Shown here piece by piece: positions 53,566-63,102 of a stretch of DNA of 64,000 nt. The notes beneath the pieces are model-generated. The model saw nothing but the letters and a program-made list of their open reading frames with translations, did not search any database and had not been told where the DNA came from. Source of the DNA: Candidatus Altimarinota bacterium (GTDB taxonomy: Bacteria > Patescibacteriota > Gracilibacteria > UBA4473); assembly GCA_021734785.1 (NCBI GenBank), contig JAIPIF010000001.1, positions 124,001 to 188,000 on the forward strand, written 5' to 3'. The first letter of the stretch is position 1, and every line of letters begins with the position of its first letter. A program made the translations under genes and the position numbers.

Positions 53566-54669
53566 TCACACATTAAATTTAAAATGCATCACGTCGCCAT
53601 CTCGGACCACGTACTCTTTTCCCTCGGTCCGCAGCTTGCCTGCATCACGTGCGCCTGATTCTCCGCGGTTTTTTACAAAATCTTCGTATGCGATGACATC
53701 GGCCTTGATAAATCCTTTTTCAAAATCCGTGTGAATGGCTCCTGCGGCTTGAGGCGCAGTCTCTCCCTGACGAATAGTCCAGGCGCGGACTTCTTTTGGC
53801 CCTGCGGTGAAATACGTTTGCAACCCGAGCAGAGTGAAACTTTTTTGTGCGAGCGCCTCGAGTCCGGATTTTTTCGCTCCGAGCTCTGCGAGGAATTCTT
53901 TCCGTTCCTCCGGGTCAAGCTCACTTAGCTCCGCTTCCGTGCGGGCGCAGATGGGGATGATGGGAATGGATTCAAATTTCCCTCCCAGTTTTTCTCGGAA
54001 CGCGGCCTCATCCCAGTCCACAAAACGCGCTTCACTGGTATTTGCCACGATCAAAAAGGGCTTTGCTGTGAGCAAATGGATTGTTTTGAAAATTTTGTAT
54101 TCTTCTTCACTGAGGCTTCCTCGAAGCTCGCTCGCGAGGTTCCCCGCCTCCAAAAGCTCTTTTACTTGCTCCAGAATTTTCAATTCTGCTTTGGCGGTTT
54201 TGTCACCGGATTTTGCCTTTTTTCCCACGCGCTCGATCTGTCGATCGACTGATTCCAGATCTGCCAGGATGAGTTCGGTGAGGATCACTTCCAGATCTTC
54301 TGCCGGGCTTACTCGTGCCGAAACGTGGTGGACATTTTCATCTTCAAAATCCCGCAGTACGTGCGCAATCGCCTGACATTCGCGGATGTGAGAGAGGAAC
54401 TTATTCCCGAGTCCTTCGCCCTGACTCGCTCCAGCCACCAGCCCCGCGATGTCGACAAATTCAATCACTGCAGGGAGGACCCTCTCCGGGTTTGCAATCT
54501 CCGCGAGCTTTCCCAGCCGATCATCGGGGACGCTCACGATGCCGACATTTGGGTCAATCGTACAAAAAGGGAAGTTTTCGGCAGCGGCATTTTTCGCCCC
54601 CGTCAACGCGTTAAACAGTGTTGACTTCCCGACATTTGGCAGACCGACGATTCCAATTTTTAGATTCAT
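53566..54669 (-). CDS. ychF: ribosome-binding ATPase YchF
   Basis: 367 residues. Obg-related: KIGIVGLPNVGKSTLFNAL, FPFCTIDPNVGIV, DIAGLVAGASQGEGLGNKFL, then NTSEAR and the C-terminal TGS domain (ELSELDPEERKEFL ... FTAGPKEVRAWTI). The G4 motif NKxD is replaced by NTSE as usual in YchF, which prefers ATP. Convergent with ppnN with no gap. Confidence 0.97.
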   Translation of the reverse strand: MNLKIGIVGLPNVGKSTLFNALTGAKNAAAENFPFCTIDPNVGIVSVPDDRLGKLAEIANPERVLPAVIEFVDIAGLVAGASQGEGLGNKFLSHIRECQAIAHVLRDFEDENVHHVSARVSPAEDLEVILTELILADLESVDRQIERVGKKAKSGDKTAKAELKILEQVKELLEAGNLASELRGSLSEEEYKIFKTIHLLTAKPFLIVANTSEARFVDWDEAAFREKLGGKFESIPIIPICARTEAELSELDPEERKEFLAELGAKKSGLEALAQKSFTLLGLQTYFTAGPKEVRAWTIRQGETAPQAAGAIHTDFEKGFIKADVIAYEDFVKNRGESGARDAGKLRTEGKEYVVRDGDVMHFKFNV

Positions 54670-54676
54670 CGAAGAG

Positions 54677-54704
54677 AGTGTACGAAATGAAAATATTTTT
54701 TCAA
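54677..54704 (-). promoter_or_regulatory. ychF promoter, leaderless
   Basis: TTGAAA (54704-54699), 16 nt, TACACT (54682-54677), 7 nt to the ATG at 54669. Confidence 0.75.
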
Positions 54705-54723
54705 TTCGCGAAAGAGATTTTTC

Positions 54724-54752
54724 TTGACCAACTTTTGTGTTCGGAATACATT
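54724..54752 (+). promoter_or_regulatory. promoter of the structured RNA
   Basis: TTGACC (54724-54729), 17 nt, TACATT (54747-54752). Predicted start near 54759. Confidence 0.65.
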
Positions 54753-54758
54753 CTCTGT

Positions 54759-54905
54759 GACTGGAATGTGCGTGGGCTTCTGAGAACTTTTTCTCCTAAT
54801 CACCACGACAAGGGAGCCACGATCAGTCTGTCTGCGGGCAGACGTACGGGCACCCACCTGAAACCTCGCAGGAAAAAATGTCCTGCGGAAGCCACGGCAT
54901 TCTGG
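54759..54905 (+). ncRNA. rod-like structured RNA, possible 6S RNA
   Basis: No ORF with protein-like sequence lies here, yet a promoter and a terminator frame about 150 bases. The two ends pair: GGAATGTGCGTGGGCTTC with GAAGCCACGGCATTCT, a long interrupted stem. Inside are hairpins GAGAA/TTCTC, GTCTG/CAGAC and CGCAGGA/TCCTGCG. A rod with terminal closing stem and central bubbles is the form of 6S RNA, which binds RNA polymerase. Other small RNAs cannot be ruled out; tmRNA and SRP RNA signatures are not seen. Confidence 0.5.
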
Positions 54906-54920
54906 TGGAATATCACAAAG

Positions 54921-54949
54921 AAACCTCGCTCAAGCGGGGTTTTATTTTT
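54921..54949 (+). terminator. terminator of the structured RNA
   Basis: AAACCTCGCT - CA - AGCGGGGTTT followed by TATTTTT. Confidence 0.85.
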
Positions 54950-55391
54950 ACTGGATCCCGTCGAAATGGAGTTCCGTGGGAGGGGAAATGTTGTTTGGTT
55001 TTTTCTGCGGCTGTGGTGGCTGCGAAATTTTGTGAAGTTGCAAACGGTATTCCAGCATGACCTGGCTTGCAAGCGCCATCAAAAGAAGTTTTGTCGAGGA
55101 GGAGGATTCTTTTTCCAAAAACACATCTATTTTTTCCCCAAATTCTGCAGCTGATTGCTCGAGGTTCTGTTCCTTAAAAAATTCCACATTTTCTCGGCGC
55201 AATTCTTGCCACCAGTTTTCGGTGTTTGGCCGAAAGGTTCCCCAGGCGACTCCATTCATTGCTGTTTCAACTTTTTGCGTAAAAATTCCTACTGCCTGTT
55301 GAATTTTGGGAGCGGCATTTTCGGGTCCTATTTTGGAAACCGTTCTTTCGATTTCTGTTTGTACCGAGGGCCGAGAAAGAAAGTTTTTCAT
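54948..55391 (-). CDS. hypothetical helical protein
   Basis: 147 residues from ATG 55391; a TTG at 55427 would add twelve. Charged helices, Trp-containing centre (WGTFRPNTENWWQEL) and a Pro/Gln-rich tail. A hydrophobic stretch (TKLLLMALASQVML) near residue 110 is too short to be sure of a membrane helix. No family recognised. It converges on the structured RNA and shares its terminator region. Confidence 0.5.
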   Translation of the reverse strand: MKNFLSRPSVQTEIERTVSKIGPENAAPKIQQAVGIFTQKVETAMNGVAWGTFRPNTENWWQELRRENVEFFKEQNLEQSAAEFGEKIDVFLEKESSSSTKLLLMALASQVMLEYRLQLHKISQPPQPQKKPNNISPPTELHFDGIQ

Positions 55392-55448
55392 TTTTTGTCT
55401 GCTGCTTTTTGCATTATTTTTATCCAAAAGTCAAATGAATTGAGAAAA

Positions 55449-55802
55449 TAAATTTTCTGGATTCCGGATCAAGTCTTGTCTTCTTCAAAGGCTCTGGCGG
55501 AGCAAGCCGGAATAGCAAAATTTAAGAACCAAAAAATTCTCTTTCACTTGCAGGGGCAAGTGTGCAGGTCATTTTTTATGAAAAAAAGCACAAGCGCTTT
55601 TTTCACACGAAAAATTCTCTTTCACTTACTTCGTAAGTGTTTCGTTCGCGTTTTCATAAAAAAGAGAGCTTGCTCTCTTTTTGTACGAAAAAAGCTCTCT
55701 CACACTTCGGACGCATGTCGACCTCGGGATTTACGGGCTTGGGAATCAATGAAGAACCAAACCGTTTTCGTTTCGAAATGAAACATACCCTGAGAGCCTC
55801 TG
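55449..55802. repeat. gene-free 16S downstream region with tandem hairpin units
   Basis: A fragment of the dispersed palindromic repeat (55449-55475), then two copies of an approximately 80-base unit beginning AAAAATTCTCTTTCACTT (about 55533 and 55611) and a partial third. Each unit has hairpins: CACTTGC/GCAAGTG and AAAAGC/GCTTTT in the first, CACTTAC/GTAAGTG and AGAGAGC/GCTCTCT in the second. Read from the 16S strand several look like successive terminators. No 23S, 5S or tRNA gene follows. Confidence 0.65.
55657..55682 (-). terminator. intrinsic terminator downstream of 16S
   Basis: Reverse strand: AAAGAGAGC - AA - GCTCTCTTTTTT. Strong symmetrical hairpin with T tract, about 120 nt after the 16S 3' end. 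Confidence 0.75.
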
Positions 55803-57287
<1,485 letters not shown>

Positions 57288-57535
57288 AAAAAGAAAAAGC
57301 TTGAAAATAGTTGTGCCAAGAATGGTGTCTACTGGCGATGCCAGCATTTCCCATCTCAGCGGGATCAAACTCTTTCTCAAAGAGTTGATACTTTTCCAAT
57401 ACACGCAAAGCGCGACTGAAAAAGATTTTATCACTAAAGAATAAACATTGATTTTTTACTGCGTCCGAAATGAAAAAGAACTTTTGACCGTCTGTCTCAC
57501 GTTTTCTTCTGTGTATCCGACGAAACGGCTGGGCG

Positions 57536-57563
57536 ATTATAGGGAGAGAAGGGGACCTGTCAA
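57536..57563 (-). promoter_or_regulatory. 16S rRNA promoter
   Basis: Perfect TTGACA (57563-57558), 16 nt, perfect TATAAT (57541-57536). Start near 57529 gives a pre-16S leader of about 240 nt (57288-57529), which holds no gene. Confidence 0.92.
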
Positions 57564-57601
57564 ATTTTTTTCCTCAGAATTTTGGAACAAGGCACTGACA
57601 G

Positions 57602-57629
57602 TTGTTTTTTCCCCTAAAATCACTACAAT
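57602..57629 (+). promoter_or_regulatory. promoter of the 57637 gene, leaderless
   Basis: TTGTTT (57602-57607), 16 nt, TACAAT (57624-57629), 7 nt to the ATG. Diverges from the rRNA promoter. Confidence 0.7.
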
Positions 57630-57636
57630 ACTGGCG

Positions 57637-58038
57637 ATGGAAGGCGAGATTTTTCTGGGAATTGTTGTCCTCATTGTCCTTTTGGGGGCGGCAGTGATGA
57701 TTTCTCGTCGCAAACCAAAACTTTCGGCAGGAGATCGACAGCATTTTCAGCAACAAATCGCCGCGACAGCTTCGTTGGATCCAGCGCATTCTGTGTTGGA
57801 ATCTCACAAGATTTTTATCACAGCGTTGGGTCAGCTTTTGGGGGATCGTGGCACAAAACTAATGGCAGCCGAACGCGTGCGGCGTTTTCAGGCTCGGTTT
57901 CCCAATGCCAAACACGTGTGGGTGTCTCATCGATTGCGCAATCGCATTGCTCATGAAACCGGCATACAGGTTTCTGCGGTTCAGGCCGAGCAGGCCCGCG
58001 CCAATTTTTCTCGCGCGCTGGGGGCACTCAGCCGTTGA
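57637..58038 (+). CDS. membrane-anchored hypothetical protein
   Basis: 133 residues from the ATG placed by the promoter. N-terminal membrane helix (about 4-24, IFLGIVVLIVLLGAAVMI), then a basic helical cytoplasmic domain (HVWVSHRLRNRIAHETGIQVS) with a pattern typical of small CPR proteins. No family recognised. Convergent with rmlD, 11 bases overlapping. Confidence 0.65.
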   Translation: MEGEIFLGIVVLIVLLGAAVMISRRKPKLSAGDRQHFQQQIAATASLDPAHSVLESHKIFITALGQLLGDRGTKLMAAERVRRFQARFPNAKHVWVSHRLRNRIAHETGIQVSAVQAEQARANFSRALGALSR

Positions 58039-58864
58039 GTTCTTCGAGATACCTTTCTAGGCTCTCACGCCAGTCTGGCATCTCGGGAAGTTTTGTATTT
58101 TTGAGTACCGAATTAATCGGCCGTTTTGCGGGTCGCGAAAGTTCTTTTCCCGAAATATGCGTGACCGTCCCCAGCCATCCGTGGAGGTGGAGAATTTTTT
58201 CGGCGAGTTCTGCCCGACTGACAGGGGGACCAGAATTTTGTAAATGGTAGTGGCCTTTTTCGGGTGTCTGTTTCACAAAATGCTCAATCGTGTGGCGAGC
58301 AAGATCATCGGTAAATGTCGGGCGTCCGATCTCATCACTCACCACCTGGATCACGGACTGTCGTTCTGCCCGGTGAAGGATTTTGCTGACAAAATTGGCC
58401 CCGGCCATCCCCACCAGCCACGTCGTGCGCACATTCCACCAGGGAGTGCGGTTCCGTTCCAGCAGGATTTCCGCTTTGGCTTTGCTCTGACCGTACTGGT
58501 TTTGTGGATCTCGCGGGAAATTTTCTGGTATTTCAATCCGCGAAGGAGCCCCAAACACATAATCAGTTGAAAAATGGAGTATCGGAATTTTGTACTGGAG
58601 GAGTCGCTCGAGCGCAACGACATTGACGGCTTCACATTTTTGCTTTTCCGTTTCGGCGCGGTCGACGTCCGTCCAGGCGGCGCAGTGGAGAATCTTTTCA
58701 AATCCTTCCGGGGGATGTTTGCGAAAAAAGAGTGCCATTGAGTCGGCACTCGCCAGATCAAGTGTGTCGTGTCTGGGAGCGAGGAAGTCAATTTTCTCTT
58801 TTGTGAGCCGTTTTTCTATCGCACTTCCCAGGAGCCCTGTCCGTCCGAGTAACAGCAATTTCAT
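58028..58864 (-). CDS. rmlD: dTDP-4-dehydrorhamnose reductase (RmlD-like)
   Basis: 278 residues. Short-chain NAD(P)-dependent reductase of the RmlD substrate-binding family: LLLLGRTGLLGSAI, DLASADSMALFF, HCAAWTDVDRAE, STDYVFG and catalytic NQYGQSKAKAE (Tyr-x3-Lys). It makes dTDP-L-rhamnose for surface glycans. The other rml genes are absent here, and MAT2B-like or other SDR substrates are possible. Confidence 0.88.
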   Translation of the reverse strand: MKLLLLGRTGLLGSAIEKRLTKEKIDFLAPRHDTLDLASADSMALFFRKHPPEGFEKILHCAAWTDVDRAETEKQKCEAVNVVALERLLQYKIPILHFSTDYVFGAPSRIEIPENFPRDPQNQYGQSKAKAEILLERNRTPWWNVRTTWLVGMAGANFVSKILHRAERQSVIQVVSDEIGRPTFTDDLARHTIEHFVKQTPEKGHYHLQNSGPPVSRAELAEKILHLHGWLGTVTHISGKELSRPAKRPINSVLKNTKLPEMPDWRESLERYLEELNG

Positions 58865-58871
58865 CGATTTT

Positions 58872-58900
58872 CTTGTACCCCAAAACACAGACTAGATCAA
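58872..58900 (-). promoter_or_regulatory. rmlD promoter, leaderless
   Basis: TTGATC (58900-58895), 17 nt, TACAAG (58877-58872), 7 nt to the ATG at 58864. Confidence 0.65.
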
Positions 58901-58916
58901 GCCGGTGCGTTGAGGA

Positions 58917-59288
58917 TGTCTTTTGGGGATAAGCCGAGTTCTGTCGTGGACCGTCATTTCTCTGATCCCCCGCCAGGGCGGGGTGTCATCGGCGGGACCG
59001 GCGTCTGGCTCCATCGTGGGAAAAACACCACTTGCCAGGGTCGGGCCATCCGCTTCTCCACCGGGAGGGTTTACCATCAGTGCCGCTTGCGCGGCACCAA
59101 ACTGAAGCACGGTGCACTTCAGACTTTTCACCGTTCCCCCGCCGAGGCGGGGACGTTTTGTTTCTGTGGCACTTTCCCTCATGCACCGTCACCGATGCAT
59201 GGATCCGCCGTGAGCGGTTCCCGTGTTTTTCGTGTGGCTCGGACTTTCCTCCCCGCCAAGGCGGGGCGACGATCTCCCAAAAGAGCGT
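58917..59288 (-). ncRNA. rnpB: RNase P RNA
   Basis: Reverse strand. 5' GAGGAAAGTCCGAGC, GAAAGTGCCACAGAAAC and 3' ACAGAACTCGGCTTAT are the universal RNase P core elements. P1 forms between TCTTTTGGGAGAT and ATCCCCAAAAGA. Three helices contain the palindrome CCCCGCC-NN-GGCGGGG (58968, 59137 and 59251). About 372 nt. ORFs across it are not coding. Confidence 0.96.
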
Positions 59289-59326
59289 CTTGGTTTTAGT
59301 CGACTCTCCAAAAAATGCAAGCGGAA

Positions 59327-59536
59327 TTAGTTTTCGAGGTTTACCCCGCCTTGATGATTGATTGCCCTTTTCAGTTCTTCCTCATTTACCTGTCCCGCAA
59401 AGCCAATGTTGAAAACGATCCCTTTTTGTTCGGGGGCTTTGGATGAATAGGTTCCTCGCTCACTTCTGAACTCATTGTTTCCCACGATTCCGTCAGAGCC
59501 AATTCCGAGGTCCCAATCAATTTTTTCTTTCGCCAT
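59327..59536 (-). CDS. hypothetical 69-residue protein
   Basis: ATG 59536, about 28 nt after TTGACT-16-TAAAAG (reverse strand). Starts MAKEKIDWDLGIGSDGIVGNN and ends in an acidic helix (NEEELKRAIN). Soluble, no motif recognised. Sits between rnpB and the divergent dnaG. The longer frame to 59803 overlaps dnaG and is not coding. Confidence 0.5.
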   Translation of the reverse strand: MAKEKIDWDLGIGSDGIVGNNEFRSERGTYSSKAPEQKGIVFNIGFAGQVNEEELKRAINHQGGVNLEN

Positions 59537-59612
59537 TTTTGACACAATTACGTTTGAGTTGCTTTTATTGACAAAGTGGACAAAGTCAAGCGAATTCTCG
59601 AGAATTTTTTGA

Positions 59613-59641
59613 TTGTATTTTTCCCGCCGTCCTGCTAGGTT
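59613..59641 (+). promoter_or_regulatory. dnaG promoter, leaderless
   Basis: TTGTAT (59613-59618), 17 nt, TAGGTT (59636-59641), 7 nt to the ATG at 59649. Confidence 0.65.
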
Positions 59642-59648
59642 TCGCCCG

Positions 59649-61301
59649 ATGAATGATCGGTTTACGGAGGATCTCAAAAATCGTCTCGACATCGTCGAAA
59701 TCGTGCGGAAGTACGCCGAGCTCAAAAAGTCGGGGAAAAATTTCATGTGTAAATCACCGTTTCGCAATGAGCGCACGCCGAGTTTTTGCGTTTCGCCGGA
59801 CAAACAGTTTTGGTACGACTTCGGTTCCAGTGAGGGAGGAGACGTGATCTCCTTTATCGAGCGGATTGAAAACTTGAGTTTCCCAGAAGCCGTCGATCAT
59901 TTGGCACAAGTCGCGGGAGTGGATGTCCCCAAAAACTTCGGCGGGGGGAGTGTTTCCCAAGAAAAAAAAACGGACCTCTTTGCTCTGCATCGAAAAGCCG
60001 CCGAGTACTTTTCCCAACAGCTTCAGGCGTCTCCCATCGCCCAAAAATATCTGGCCGATCGCGGAATTTCCGACACAGAGATTTCCGACTGGAACCTGGG
60101 ATACGGCGGAGACACGGCGGACGGGCTGACCAAATTTCTCCTGGCGGACGGGTACTCGCCCTCGCAGATTGCGGAGTCTGGGGTGGCGTTTGAGCGGGAG
60201 TTTGGCCAAAAGACCATGCGTGACCGGTTTGATGGACGTATCATGATTCCGATTCATGAGCCACGCAACGGGGAAATTATTGCTTTTACCGGTCGAAAAT
60301 TGCGAGAAGATCAGCACGGCGGGAAGTATGTGAATTCCCCCGAAAACCCTGTGTACCACAAGAGTGCGACGCTCTTTGGTCTGCACCGCGCGCGAAAAAA
60401 AATTCGAGATCGAGATGCCGCGATTTTGGTGGAAGGAAATTTTGATGTGATTTCCGCACACGCGGCGGGGTTTGACCACTGCGTGGCGACCTGCGGGACG
60501 GCGCTGACCGAGGACCATTTGCGCGTACTGCGGCGTCTGACCAAAAATATTTTGCTCGCATTTGATACCGATGCCGCCGGCAAAAAAGCCACGCTTCGTG
60601 CCGTTGAATTGTGTTTACGGATAGAGTTGGAGCCACGAATCGTCGAAATTTCAGCCGGAAAAGATCTTGATGACCTGTTTCATCAGGATGCCAAAGCCGC
60701 TTCAAAATCAATCAAAGAAGCCCAGCCGGCGCTGGAGTTTCTCTTCGAAAAAATTGCCGAAAAACTTCTGGATGGTTCGATTGCGGGAGAAAAAAAGTTT
60801 CTGGATACCTTTTTCTTTTTCCTCGCGCTCGTGTCCCGTCCAGTAGAAGTGGACGAGTGGATCCGTCGGCTTTCTGAAAAGTTAAATCGCTCACGGCAGG
60901 TGATCGAGGACGAATTCAAAAAGTTTTCCGTGCGGGATGCCGGGTACCAAAAAGAAAAACTGGTCGATTCTTCACGTCAAAAAATCTCACGCCCGGAATC
61001 TTTTGTCGGGTTTCTCTCAGCGTTTTGGGATTTTTTCTCGTCAAAGCTGGATCCCAAGATTTTGGACATTTTCCCAGACGGCGACGCACGAGATCTGTTG
61101 GGCAAGAAGATTTTGAATCAAGATTTGTCTGATGAGGAGCGGGTGCGTCTGGCAGGATGGGAGCTCTCGCAAGCAAATTTATATGACGAGCATGTGGGGG
61201 AGGATCTGCTCAAACAGACGTTTGAGTCCTTTGCTCAGATTTTGCAGCGAGAAAAACAAAAATGTGATCGACGAGAGGCGGCGAAAAACTTGAAGTTTTG
61301 A
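59649..61301 (+). CDS. dnaG: DNA primase DnaG without zinc ligands
   Basis: 550 residues. Makes RNA primers for replication. The N-terminal CHC2 domain is recognisable (RLDIVEIVRKYAELKKSG, PSFCVSPDKQFWYDFG, SEGGDVISFIE), but the four zinc ligands are replaced: KSPFR for the CPFH motif and YDFGS for the HCFGC motif. The RNA polymerase domain is normal, with EGNFDVI and the TOPRIM DTDAAGKKA. The C-terminal helicase-binding region is short and divergent. Start at MNDRFTEDL. Confidence 0.95.
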   Translation: MNDRFTEDLKNRLDIVEIVRKYAELKKSGKNFMCKSPFRNERTPSFCVSPDKQFWYDFGSSEGGDVISFIERIENLSFPEAVDHLAQVAGVDVPKNFGGGSVSQEKKTDLFALHRKAAEYFSQQLQASPIAQKYLADRGISDTEISDWNLGYGGDTADGLTKFLLADGYSPSQIAESGVAFEREFGQKTMRDRFDGRIMIPIHEPRNGEIIAFTGRKLREDQHGGKYVNSPENPVYHKSATLFGLHRARKKIRDRDAAILVEGNFDVISAHAAGFDHCVATCGTALTEDHLRVLRRLTKNILLAFDTDAAGKKATLRAVELCLRIELEPRIVEISAGKDLDDLFHQDAKAASKSIKEAQPALEFLFEKIAEKLLDGSIAGEKKFLDTFFFFLALVSRPVEVDEWIRRLSEKLNRSRQVIEDEFKKFSVRDAGYQKEKLVDSSRQKISRPESFVGFLSAFWDFFSSKLDPKILDIFPDGDARDLLGKKILNQDLSDEERVRLAGWELSQANLYDEHVGEDLLKQTFESFAQILQREKQKCDRREAAKNLKF

Positions 61302-61356
61302 TGTTCGGGAAAACAGCAAAGGGGGGCATTGAAAAAAAGAGAGAAAATTATATTGT

Positions 61357-61410
61357 TATCCTGCGCTTGTTTCAGGATCTTTCGATTCTGGATCAAGTCC
61401 GGAATGACAT
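61357..61410. repeat. dispersed palindromic repeat between dnaG and the Cys-rich gene
   Basis: TTATCCTGCGC-TTGTTTCAGGATC followed by TTCTGGATCAAGTCCGGAATGACA. Same family as at 33051 and 36200; spelled DQVRND in one frame. Confidence 0.75.
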
Positions 61411-61417
61411 TGAAACC

Positions 61418-63061
61418 ATGCAAAAAATCTGTGCAGTCTCCGGCCAGCCCTTCGAAATTTCTGAAGCAGACTTGAAAGTGTACGAGCGACTGGGGCTCCC
61501 GGCGCCGACCCTGTGCCCGGACGAGCGCAATCGTCGCCGGATGGCTTGGCGAAATGACCGGGTATTTTATCGTCGGAAATGCGATCTGACGGGCAAGCCG
61601 ATTATTTCCATTTACCCCGAAAAAACGCCCTTTCCCGTCTACGAGCACAACGCCTGGTGGAAAGAAAACTGGGATCCGCTCGCCTTTGGCCGCGATTTTG
61701 ATTTCCATCGCCCGTTCTTTGATCAGTGGAAGGAATTGATGCACTCAGTTCCACGAAGAAGTCTGGACACGGTCAACTGCGAAAACTCTGACTACTGCAA
61801 CTACTGCGGTGACGATAAAAATTGCTACCTCGACATCGCCGGAGAGGCAAACGAGGACTGCTACTACAACCTTTTTACCAAATACTCTAAAAATTGCGCC
61901 GACAACACATTTGTGTACCGCTCAGAGCTGGTGTACGAGTCGATCAGTTGCTACGAATGCTTTGACTGCCGGTGGTCGATGCTGCTCGAGAATTGTTCTG
62001 CATGTGACTTCTGCTACGACTGCAAGGGATGCAGTGACTGCATTTTTTGCTGGAATTTGCGACGCAAAAAGTACTGCATTTTTAACGAACAACTGAGCAA
62101 GGAGGAATTTGAAAAACGAAAAGCCGAACTTCGAACGGATTCCCACAAACATTTAGAGATGTACCGCCAGAAATTTGCTGAAATGCTCCGAGACTCCGCC
62201 ACACACAAGACGATGCAGATTCTCAACGGCGAAAATTGCGACGGCAATAACATCAAAAACTCCAAAAATACGCATTTTGCATTTAACGTCTCCGACTGCT
62301 GGGATTCGTCGTTTCTCTCCGACGTGCTGGAGGCGACCGACTGCCGTGATCTCAATTATTCCCTCTACAAACCGGAGGGGAGTGTAGAGCTGATCAGTAC
62401 GCTCAACATGAAATTCTGCTTCGCCTGCATGGGCACCCATTTTTCACACGAGTTGGCGTACTGCGATCACTGCGAAAATTCACACGACTGCTTCGGTTGC
62501 ATTGGGCTGAATCACGGTGAGTACTGCATTCTCAACAAAAAATATTCGAAAGAAGCGTATTTTGCTCTGCGCGAAAAAATTGTGGCGCACATGAAAGAAA
62601 CCGGCGAATGGGGGGAATTTTTTCCGGCCGCTATTTCCCCGCATGCGTACAATGAGACGGTTGCACACGAGTACTTTCCTCTTTCAAAATCCGAAGTGGA
62701 ATCGCGAGGGCTCCGCTGGAAAGAGCCAGACAAACGCGACTTTGCTCCGCAAACATTTCAGCTCCCAGATCTACTGGAGGACACAGAGGATTCTGTCTGC
62801 AACGAAACGTTGGCGTGTGCAAAGACGGGCAAAAATTTCAAAATCATTCCCCAAGAATTGAAGTTTTACCGAAAAATGAATGTCGCCCTCCCACGACTCT
62901 GCCCGGACGCACGGCATGAGGCACGGATGGCGGTGCGGCAGCCGCGACAGCTCTTTTCCCGCACCTGTGGAAAATGTAGTGTCGAGATGCAGAGTACATT
63001 TGCACCGGATCGCCCGGAAAAAGTGCTGTGTGATGCCTGTTTTGTGGAGACGGTGAATTAA
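61418..63061 (+). CDS. Cys-rich protein with flanking zinc-ribbon-like modules
   Basis: 547 residues from the ATG at 61418, with 37 cysteines; I recall similar proteins in other Patescibacteria but know no assigned function. Similar N- and C-terminal modules: C-x-SGxPFEI ... LPAPTLCPDERNRRRM ... RRKCDLTG and C-x-TGKNFKI ... ALPRLCPDARHEARM ... SRTCGKCS. Between them are two Cys-dense blocks (about 140-230 and 270-390), each ending in a YCI-x-N-x4-SKE segment, so the middle looks duplicated too. No signal peptide, so the cysteines likely bind metal in the cytoplasm. Follows dnaG after a repeat insertion. Confidence 0.75.
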   Translation: MQKICAVSGQPFEISEADLKVYERLGLPAPTLCPDERNRRRMAWRNDRVFYRRKCDLTGKPIISIYPEKTPFPVYEHNAWWKENWDPLAFGRDFDFHRPFFDQWKELMHSVPRRSLDTVNCENSDYCNYCGDDKNCYLDIAGEANEDCYYNLFTKYSKNCADNTFVYRSELVYESISCYECFDCRWSMLLENCSACDFCYDCKGCSDCIFCWNLRRKKYCIFNEQLSKEEFEKRKAELRTDSHKHLEMYRQKFAEMLRDSATHKTMQILNGENCDGNNIKNSKNTHFAFNVSDCWDSSFLSDVLEATDCRDLNYSLYKPEGSVELISTLNMKFCFACMGTHFSHELAYCDHCENSHDCFGCIGLNHGEYCILNKKYSKEAYFALREKIVAHMKETGEWGEFFPAAISPHAYNETVAHEYFPLSKSEVESRGLRWKEPDKRDFAPQTFQLPDLLEDTEDSVCNETLACAKTGKNFKIIPQELKFYRKMNVALPRLCPDARHEARMAVRQPRQLFSRTCGKCSVEMQSTFAPDRPEKVLCDACFVETVN

Positions 63062-63063
63062 AA

Positions 63064-63095
63064 ACCCCCGTCTCAAATGAAACGGGGGTCCTGTT
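63064..63095 (-). terminator. terminator of the radical-SAM gene
   Basis: ACCCCCGT / ACGGGGGT stem (63064-63089); on the reverse strand it is followed by TTTTTAA. It may serve both convergent genes. Confidence 0.85.
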
Positions 63096-63102
63096 GCGTT
63101 CT

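Noticed and set aside
54618-55154. Forward ORF of 178 codons
   Set aside because: Crosses the ychF start, the structured RNA and its terminator, and is antisense to the 54948 gene; translation is not protein-like.
58892-59361. ORFs on both strands around 59 kb
   Set aside because: They lie over RNase P RNA, whose core motifs are clear.
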